Source of the DNA: JBGTCD01 sp041749015
GTDB lineage: Bacteria; Bacteroidota; Bacteroidia; Cytophagales; Cyclobacteriaceae
Length of the DNA stretch: 12,950 nucleotides
Assembly (NCBI GenBank): GCA_041749015.1
Contig: JBGTCD010000049.1
Location: forward strand, 1-12,950
Direction of reading: 5' to 3'
The notes beneath the pieces were generated by a model, which saw only the letters and a program-made list of their open reading frames with translations, had not been told where the DNA came from and did no database searches. Positions 1-5,342 of this stretch are shown here, in pieces (position 1 is the stretch's first letter; every line of letters begins with the position of its first letter). The position numbers were made by a program, and so were the translations under genes.

Positions 1-221
1 ATTGAAAATCTTGGATTCATCATGTAAGTCAACCCCAGATTAAGGCTGGGTCTTATATCCATATAATTATTGGGATTATTAAGATCCCCGTAATAAGAGC
101 TGGTACCTGTGCCGATACTGGCTATGAAGTCTCTGTCGCGCCTTGAGTTATAAAAGCTTTGAGCCCAAATTTCACCTGTTAGGAGGATGCCAAGAAAAAG
201 TAATATGCCGTATTTCGTCAT
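1..221 (-). CDS. Outer membrane beta-barrel protein, DUF6089-like (partial, N-terminal 73 residues)
   Basis: Reading the minus strand from the ATG at 221-219 gives an open frame of 73 codons running off the left edge. It opens with a clear Sec signal peptide: MTKY, a hydrophobic stretch GILLFLGILLTG, and a likely cut after EIWA before QSFYNS. The mature part begins with an alternating, barrel-like segment containing SIGTGTSSYYGDLNNP and later RPSLNLGLTYMMNPRFS. That pattern, a first strand followed by a YxGDLN turn and then RPxxxLG, is typical of Bacteroidota outer membrane barrels of the DUF6089/PorG-like group, which sit in the outer membrane; some members are linked to type IX secretion. 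Assignment to the group is from pattern memory over a short fragment, so the exact function is open. It shares strand and direction with sucC downstream of its position but is a separate unit. Confidence 0.7.
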   Translation of the reverse strand, partial: MTKYGILLFLGILLTGEIWAQSFYNSRRDRDFIASIGTGTSSYYGDLNNPNNYMDIRPSLNLGLTYMMNPRFS

Positions 222-300
222 AACTTGGTTAGAATCAATTACAAGGTAAAAATAATATTTGAATAATAGAAAATTTCAACCCTCTGAATATTTTTTTTCT

Positions 301-1512
301 TTAACTGAGCACTTCACGGACTTTTTCTGCAGCATCCTTCAATAAAATGGCGGAGCTTACTTTAAGGCCTGAGTCCTCAATGATTTTGGCACCTTCTTCT
401 GCATTGGTGCCCTGAAGCCTTACAATGATAGGAATATCAATAGTGCCAATTTTTTTGTAGGCTTCTACCACACCGGTTGCCACCCGATCACAGCGGACAA
501 TACCCCCAAAAATATTGATAAGTATGGCTTTGACATTAGGGTCCTTGAGAATGATCCTGAACCCTGCCTCGACTGTTTCTGCATTGGCACCGCCACCTAC
601 ATCCAGGAAGTTGGCAGGCTCACCGCCACTAAGCTTGATGATGTCCATCGTAGCCATGGCTAAACCAGCCCCATTGACCATACAGCCTACGTTACCATCA
701 AGCTTGATATAATTTAAACCTGATTTTCCGGCTTCTACTTCGAGGGGATCCTCTTCGGACAAGTCCCGCAGTTCAGCCAGATCCTTATGCCTGTAAAGGG
801 CATTGTCATCCAGGTTCACCTTTGCGTCTACGGCCAGAATTTTGTCATCAGAAGTTTTTAAAACCGGATTAATTTCAAACATGGAAGAGTCACTAGCCTC
901 ATAAGCCTCATAAAGAGAAAAGATAAACTTTACCATTTCCTTAAAAGCGTTCCCTTCAAGCCCTAATGCAAAGGCTATTTTTCGAGCCTGAAAACCTTGC
1001 AGACCGATTGATGGATCAATCCATTCTTTGATAATTTTTTCAGGCGATTTTTCCGCTACTTCCTCGATATCCATCCCACCTTCGGTCGAGGCCATGATGA
1101 CATTGCGACTCTGATCCCGGTCAAGGAGAATCCCCAGATAAAATTCTTTGGGAGTGGAGTCTCCAGGATAATACACGTCCTGAGCAATGAGGATTTTGCT
1201 GACCTTCTTACCGGCAGGACCAGTTTGGTGGGTCACCAAAGTGCCGCCCAGAATGGCTTTAGCTTTATCAGTTACTTCATCCAGACTTTTGGCCAATACC
1301 ACTCCATTGGAGCCGGTTTCCTGGACTTTACCCTTACCGCGGCCCCCGGCATGAATTTGTGCTTTAATCACATACCAGGAGGTGCCTGTTTCGGAATGCA
1401 ATTGTTTGGCCGCCAGGAGTGCCTTCTCCGGATTGTCCACTACGAGTCCTTCCTGGATCCTGACACCATGCTTTTTGAGAAGTTCCTTAGCTTGATATTC
1501 GTGTATATTCAT
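301..1512 (-). CDS. sucC: Succinate--CoA ligase (ADP-forming) subunit beta
   Basis: This encodes the beta subunit of succinyl-CoA synthetase, which with the alpha subunit (SucD, not in this window) interconverts succinyl-CoA and succinate with ATP formation in the TCA cycle in the cytoplasm. The 403-residue protein starts with the family signature MNIHEYQAKELLKKHGV. It carries the ATP-grasp nucleotide-binding segment KAQIHAGGRGKGK (about 50-62), STEGGMDIEEV (142-152) and the metal-binding FEINPV (212-217). The C-terminal CoA-ligase domain includes GNVGCMVNGAGLAM (273-286), FLDVGGGAN (302-310) and NIFGGIVRCD (333-342). Length is slightly above the E. coli protein (388) and normal for Bacteroidota. 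It stands alone, diverging from lolD. Separation of sucC from sucD is common in this phylum. Confidence 0.97.
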   Translation of the reverse strand: MNIHEYQAKELLKKHGVRIQEGLVVDNPEKALLAAKQLHSETGTSWYVIKAQIHAGGRGKGKVQETGSNGVVLAKSLDEVTDKAKAILGGTLVTHQTGPAGKKVSKILIAQDVYYPGDSTPKEFYLGILLDRDQSRNVIMASTEGGMDIEEVAEKSPEKIIKEWIDPSIGLQGFQARKIAFALGLEGNAFKEMVKFIFSLYEAYEASDSSMFEINPVLKTSDDKILAVDAKVNLDDNALYRHKDLAELRDLSEEDPLEVEAGKSGLNYIKLDGNVGCMVNGAGLAMATMDIIKLSGGEPANFLDVGGGANAETVEAGFRIILKDPNVKAILINIFGGIVRCDRVATGVVEAYKKIGTIDIPIIVRLQGTNAEEGAKIIEDSGLKVSSAILLKDAAEKVREVLS

Positions 1513-1596
1513 TGGTATTTTTTTAAAAAGTCAATGGAAATGGCTGCAGTACTCTTAAAAAAATTTAAGGTTTTCGAGAAAAGCATCTCATTTCCG

Positions 1597-1608
1597 TTAA
1601 ACGTTTAA
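1597..1608. repeat. 12-bp perfect palindrome between sucC and lolD
   Basis: TTAAACGTTTAA is its own reverse complement and lies 85 bp upstream of the sucC start in the divergent intergenic region. It could be an operator, but a 12-bp AT-rich palindrome may occur by chance. Confidence 0.3.
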
Positions 1609-1693
1609 AATTAAAAAGGTTTGGCACGAAAGTAATTTATTTGGCTTGATTATTCAAGTATTGAATTCCGTAAAAAAATCCGGTTCAATTGAT

Positions 1694-1701
1694 TAAGTTT
1701 G
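1694..1701 (+). promoter_or_regulatory. Candidate Bacteroidota -7 promoter box for lolD
   Basis: TAAGTTTG is an exact match to the Bacteroidota -7 consensus TAnnTTTG. Its last base is 7 nt before the lolD ATG at 1709, so transcription would be expected to start within a few bases of, or at, the start codon, giving a leaderless or nearly leaderless mRNA. I do not see a convincing TTG-type -33 element at the right spacing, which lowers confidence. Confidence 0.45.
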
Positions 1702-1708
1702 GGCTTCT

Positions 1709-2365
1709 ATGTTAAAAGCGGATAATATTCATAAATCCTATGGCGCTCTTAAGGTGTTGAAGGGCGTTAAAATCCATGTAGCGGAAAAGGAAATTGTGTC
1801 TATAGTAGGGGCTTCAGGGGCTGGAAAAAGCACTTTTCTCCATATCCTGGGCACCTTAGATCAACCTGATCAGGGGGTAGTCACTATGCGTGGAAAAGAG
1901 ATTACCAGCCTGGGCAGTCAGGAATTGGCCAGGTTCAGGAATAAGGAATTAGGTTTCGTCTTTCAGTTTCACAACCTCCTTGCTGAGTTTTCTGCCTTGG
2001 AGAATGTTTGCATCCCTGGGTTTATTGCAGGCACTCCTGAAAAACAGGTTAGGGCCACAGGGGCTGAAATCATGGCGCGCTTAGGGCTATCAGAAAGGAT
2101 GGATCATAAACCTTCCCAGCTTTCGGGAGGGGAGCAACAGCGTACAGCCGTCGCCAGGGCCTTGATCAATAATCCTTCCCTGGTTTTTGCTGACGAACCC
2201 AGCGGTAATCTGGATACTAAAAATGCAGAGGAGCTTCACCAGCTTTTTTTTGATCTTAGGGATGAGCTGGGAAAGACTTTTGTAATTGTCACCCATAATG
2301 ATGTTTTGGCTGGTATGGCCGATAGGAAATTAGAGATGGTTGATGGGGTTATTGTAGGCCAATGA
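1709..2365 (+). CDS. lolD: ABC transporter ATP-binding protein, LolD family
   Basis: This is a 218-residue stand-alone ABC ATPase. In the Lol system LolD powers LolC/E-type permeases that release lipoproteins from the outer face of the inner membrane for transport to the outer membrane. All ATPase motifs are present: Walker A GASGAGKS (34-41), Q-loop Q86 in FQFHNLL, signature LSGGEQQR (138-145), Walker B LVFADE (158-163) with the SGNLDT D-loop after it, and switch His196 in VTHND. The opening MLKADNIHKSYG and the segment EFSALENVCIPGFIAG match Bacteroidota LolD proteins, which supports the chosen ATG. No permease gene is adjacent, as is usual for lolD in this phylum. MacB-type or other MacB/LolD-family ATPases are the main alternative. 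The gene converges on the glycosyltransferase gene with 5 bp between stops. Confidence 0.88.
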   Translation: MLKADNIHKSYGALKVLKGVKIHVAEKEIVSIVGASGAGKSTFLHILGTLDQPDQGVVTMRGKEITSLGSQELARFRNKELGFVFQFHNLLAEFSALENVCIPGFIAGTPEKQVRATGAEIMARLGLSERMDHKPSQLSGGEQQRTAVARALINNPSLVFADEPSGNLDTKNAEELHQLFFDLRDELGKTFVIVTHNDVLAGMADRKLEMVDGVIVGQ

Positions 2366-2370
2366 TGGGC

Positions 2371-3606
2371 TTATGAAGTCCTAGTACTGTCCATTTTTCT
2401 GTAAATTTCAAGTAATTTCAAAGGATCCTCAGTTGGTAAATCGAGAAGGTGTGCGGCACCTGTTGCTACTGGGACGGTCCCAAAATGCGCATCTCTTAAA
2501 TAGTGAATGAACTTCAACATGGTAAACCCATCCAGCCAGTGCATGAGCCTTTGGTTCAGGGTATGGGGATTACTGGTATTTTTTACGGATTCCTCTAATA
2601 CCGTTTTAAATTTTTGAGATTTAAGAAAGGGCTCCAGGTAAGGGCTAATTTTAGTGAAAGGCCAATGCCCGGTAGCTGAACATTCCCGAATAAAATCCAT
2701 AAGTGCTGCTGCCTCGTCAAATACATTGGGGTGGTACACCTCAAGCCGTAGGTTATTAAGCCATTCATTCACCCCTTTTCCAGTGCCAAAGGGCACGCGG
2801 TCGCTCGGTCGGGGAGAGGGGATCACTTTAGTATCCACTAAATTGGTATAATGGCCCAGGGGGATTATTTTATGCAAAAAATAGAAATCCTCACCGGCTT
2901 TTCTCTTGTTCATACCGCCTTGTTGCTGATATACCCTGCTGCGTACCGCCATTGAGGAGCCTATGGTATGAAAAGCCCATGGATATCGTGCCTGCTTCAG
3001 GCCATTGACATAATACCTCAAATACAGCTCATAGTCGGTGATGGCCTGATAAACAGCTTCCTGAAACGACCCTGATAATGGGTGTTCAAAGTAGATCGAG
3101 CATCCAGGGGTTTTCGGAAAATTTGAAAAATGGTTTTGAATGGCCACCAGGTATCCGGGCTCGCAGAGGCTGTCGGCATCAAAGCAAATGATGATGCCCT
3201 TTTCAGGAGCAACGGTTAGTTCCAGCCTTCTCACGGCCTCATCCATGCCAATTTTCCTTGCCAGGCCTACTCCGGCATGTTTTTGTGGTAATGCCAGGGC
3301 TTCAATCATGTGAAAGGTAATCCACGGTCGTTGATTTTCTGACTTCCACTGATTGAAGGTTTGGAGAGTACGGGCCTTGGCTTCCCGGATCGGCCGGCTG
3401 CACTGTTCCGGCTGATTGAGCACGACGATTACTTCCGTAGGAGTGGTGGTGGGATGGCATCGCAGCAAAGATTCCAGACTACTAATGAGGTCAGGTTCGT
3501 TAAAACAGGGGATCACCACCACCTGCTCCAAATCAGCAGGAACAGGGTCCGCAATTTGCGGACCAGACCAGGCATACCGCTCAAGGTAGCGGCTTTGTGG
3601 CCTCAC
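2371..3606 (-). CDS. Family 2 glycosyltransferase (GT-A fold), cytosolic
   Basis: This 411-residue protein is a predicted inverting sugar transferase that uses a nucleotide-sugar donor. The GT-A core shows the first strand and nucleotide site VVVIPCFNEPD (29-39), VIVVLNQPE (59-67), a conserved-looking AGVGLARKIGMDEAV (111-125), the metal-binding DAD in CFDADSLC (141-148) and a later GED (238-240) in the position of the GT2 catalytic acid/base. After about residue 280 it continues with a helical C-terminal region I cannot assign. There is no signal peptide and no membrane helix, so the enzyme should be soluble. The start is GTG at 3606-3604, overlapping the TGA of pdxH by 4 bases (GTGA), which implies translational coupling. 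The acceptor and product are unknown; nothing nearby identifies a polysaccharide locus. Confidence 0.85.
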   Translation of the reverse strand: MRPQSRYLERYAWSGPQIADPVPADLEQVVVIPCFNEPDLISSLESLLRCHPTTTPTEVIVVLNQPEQCSRPIREAKARTLQTFNQWKSENQRPWITFHMIEALALPQKHAGVGLARKIGMDEAVRRLELTVAPEKGIIICFDADSLCEPGYLVAIQNHFSNFPKTPGCSIYFEHPLSGSFQEAVYQAITDYELYLRYYVNGLKQARYPWAFHTIGSSMAVRSRVYQQQGGMNKRKAGEDFYFLHKIIPLGHYTNLVDTKVIPSPRPSDRVPFGTGKGVNEWLNNLRLEVYHPNVFDEAAALMDFIRECSATGHWPFTKISPYLEPFLKSQKFKTVLEESVKNTSNPHTLNQRLMHWLDGFTMLKFIHYLRDAHFGTVPVATGAAHLLDLPTEDPLKLLEIYRKMDSTRTS

Positions 3607-4250
3607 GGGGCGAGTCTTCTGATATCCCAGACCCCTTCTGATTTTTGGAGGTATTGTATGCGGTCATGCAGCCGGCCGGGCCTTCCCTGCCAAAACTCCA
3701 TGATCATAGGTTTTACCAAATACCCGCCCCATTGCTTAGGTTTAGGGAGTACTTTCTGGTCTTTAAATCGGGTTTCAATGGCCTTTATCCGCTCTTCTAA
3801 AATGGCTCTGCTTTTGATAGGGGTGCTTTGAGGTGACACCCAGGCACCGATCTGACTTTCTCTTGGCCTGGATTGAAAATATGCCTCTGACACCCCTTCG
3901 CTGAGCGTGGTCACAGACCCGGTGATGCGTACTTGCCGTTCAAGCTCCCCCCAGAAAAAATTTAAGGCTGCTACCGGATTGACTTCCAGGTCCTTGCCTT
4001 TTTCACTCTGATAGTTAGTATAGAATACAAACCCACCTTGTTCTATTCCCTTTAGCAATACCATCCTTGAGGAAGGGATTCCCTTCTCAGTGACGGTGGC
4101 CAGCGTCATGGCATTGGGTTCTATTATCTCCGATTTTGTGGCCTCATCAAACCACTTTCTGAACTGATCTATTGGATTGCGAGCGACATCCTTCACGTCC
4201 AGCGTTTGCAAGGAATATCGTCTTCTCATTTCTTCTAGGTGTTGGTCCAT
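3603..4250 (-). CDS. pdxH: Pyridoxamine/pyridoxine 5'-phosphate oxidase
   Basis: PdxH is an FMN-dependent cytosolic enzyme that oxidises pyridoxine 5'-phosphate or pyridoxamine 5'-phosphate to pyridoxal 5'-phosphate, the active form of vitamin B6. The 215-residue length matches the family (E. coli 218). Visible landmarks are NAMTLATV (46-53), the FMN-binding SSRMVLLKG (60-68), FYTNYQSEKGKDL (76-88), LNFFWGELERQVRITG (96-111), FQSRPRESQIGAWVSPQS (125-142), and the C-terminal EFWQGRPGRLHDR (185-197) followed by W...RRLAP at the very end. The RLH triplet (193-195) corresponds to the substrate-binding Arg and His known in E. coli PdxH. The start MDQHLEEMRRRY is typical. It is the first gene of a two-gene unit with the glycosyltransferase and diverges from the hydrolase gene. 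Confidence 0.97.
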   Translation of the reverse strand: MDQHLEEMRRRYSLQTLDVKDVARNPIDQFRKWFDEATKSEIIEPNAMTLATVTEKGIPSSRMVLLKGIEQGGFVFYTNYQSEKGKDLEVNPVAALNFFWGELERQVRITGSVTTLSEGVSEAYFQSRPRESQIGAWVSPQSTPIKSRAILEERIKAIETRFKDQKVLPKPKQWGGYLVKPMIMEFWQGRPGRLHDRIQYLQKSEGVWDIRRLAP

Positions 4251-4348
4251 CGGATTATTGGGGGTTTAAAGACTTGAATTTACTAAACATATTTGGAATA
4301 CATAAAGGTAGGCTTTTAACAATTCCCTTTCCTTTGGGTTCTACGCTT

Positions 4349-5182
4349 ATGTTAAATTATGAGTGTTTTGGTAATTCAACTTCAGGTAACTGGATGATCA
4401 TGGTGCATGGCGCAGGAGGGAAGATCAGTACCTGGAAACGGCAGTATGAGTTTTTGGCAGACTTTATGCCCATATTGGTGTTGGACCTCAGAGATCACGG
4501 CCTTTCAAAAAACATGTCCGGACCCAAAGCCTACGATCTGGATCTGGTCATTGGCGATATTCTAGCGGTTATGGACCAGGAAGGCATTAAAAAGGCTTGG
4601 TTTATGGGGGTTTCTTTAGGTACCATCCTGATCAGAATGTTGGCTTGTAAGCACCCGGATCGGGTAAATGGGATGATCCATTCTGGTGGAATTTTTAAAA
4701 TGGGTCTGCTATTAAAGATCTTGGTGAAATTTGCACTCTTTCTCACCAGAATTATTCCTTACCGCATGATGTACCATATTTTTTCATGGATTGCCATGCC
4801 CAGAAAAAACCACAAGAAGTCTCGCAAGATAATGATCGATGCATCCATATTGCTTTCCCAACAAGAGTATAACCGTTGGTTGGGCTTGTACAGGGAGTTT
4901 GAAAAGTCATTAGATACCCTCTTCCGGTTTAACCCCCGTTGTCCGGAGCTGATAGTCATGGGCAGCCAGGATCACGTATTCCTGAAACCAGCCATTGCCT
5001 ATACCAGGGTACATGAAAGATCTGAGTTGTTTATCGTGCCATGTTGCGGACATGTAGTTAATATTGAGTGCCCGGAATCCTTCAATGATATTACATTCAA
5101 TTTTCTGAGAAAATCCCCTTCCATTACTAAGGTAAAAGGTTATAGAAGACCGGCTGCCATCATTACTAAAATTATTCATTAA
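4349..5182 (+). CDS. Alpha/beta-fold hydrolase
   Basis: This is a 277-residue predicted hydrolase of the alpha/beta-hydrolase (abhydrolase_1) superfamily with a complete-looking catalytic triad: nucleophile Ser89 in GVSLG (87-91), acid Asp208 in VMGSQDHVF, and His235 in PCCGHVV. The oxyanion-hole HGAGG lies at 20-24, and LDLRDHGLS (45-53) is a usual family element. Residues about 115-190 form a helical cap with hydrophobic segments (LLLKILVKFALFL). The frame stays open upstream to 4172, but that part would overlap the start of pdxH on the other strand and does not look like family sequence. I therefore choose the ATG at 4349, where MLNYECFGN begins the first core strand. A basic tail (RKSPSITKVKGYRRP) follows the fold. 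There is no signal peptide. The substrate cannot be deduced. Confidence 0.85.
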   Translation: MLNYECFGNSTSGNWMIMVHGAGGKISTWKRQYEFLADFMPILVLDLRDHGLSKNMSGPKAYDLDLVIGDILAVMDQEGIKKAWFMGVSLGTILIRMLACKHPDRVNGMIHSGGIFKMGLLLKILVKFALFLTRIIPYRMMYHIFSWIAMPRKNHKKSRKIMIDASILLSQQEYNRWLGLYREFEKSLDTLFRFNPRCPELIVMGSQDHVFLKPAIAYTRVHERSELFIVPCCGHVVNIECPESFNDITFNFLRKSPSITKVKGYRRPAAIITKIIH

Positions 5183-5276
5183 AAAGATTTTCAGGATTTT
5201 AGAGTAAATTTTTAAATCCCCAGGATACCGTTGGTAATCGCCTTTCTCTATTTAAAATAAAAAATATGTATTAAAT

Positions 5277-5295
5277 AAACCTGTGAGGTTTTTTT
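5277..5295 (+). terminator. Candidate intrinsic terminator after the hydrolase gene
   Basis: AAACCT (5277-5282), loop GTG and AGGTTT (5286-5291) form a 6-bp hairpin whose 3' arm runs into seven consecutive Ts (5289-5295). It lies about 95 bp after the hydrolase stop. The stem has only two G-C pairs, so it is weak. Confidence 0.4.
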
Positions 5296-5342
5296 GAAGT
5301 TAGTAAAGAAATATACCTATAACGCTTTTTGCAAATCCCCTA

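Noticed and set aside
1225..1608. Plus-strand open frame of 127 codons
   Set aside because: It lies mostly antisense to the confidently identified sucC N-terminal region and shows no domain-like sequence.
1627..1634. Possible -7 box for sucC (TACTTTCG on the minus strand)
   Set aside because: It has one mismatch to TAnnTTTG in a key position and lies about 115 bp upstream of the start; a CAA at 1655-1657 is at a fair -33 distance, but the evidence is too thin to list as a promoter.
4172..4348. Upstream in-frame extension of the alpha/beta hydrolase
   Set aside because: It would overlap the first 79 bases of pdxH on the other strand, and its residues do not resemble the family; the fold begins just after the ATG at 4349.
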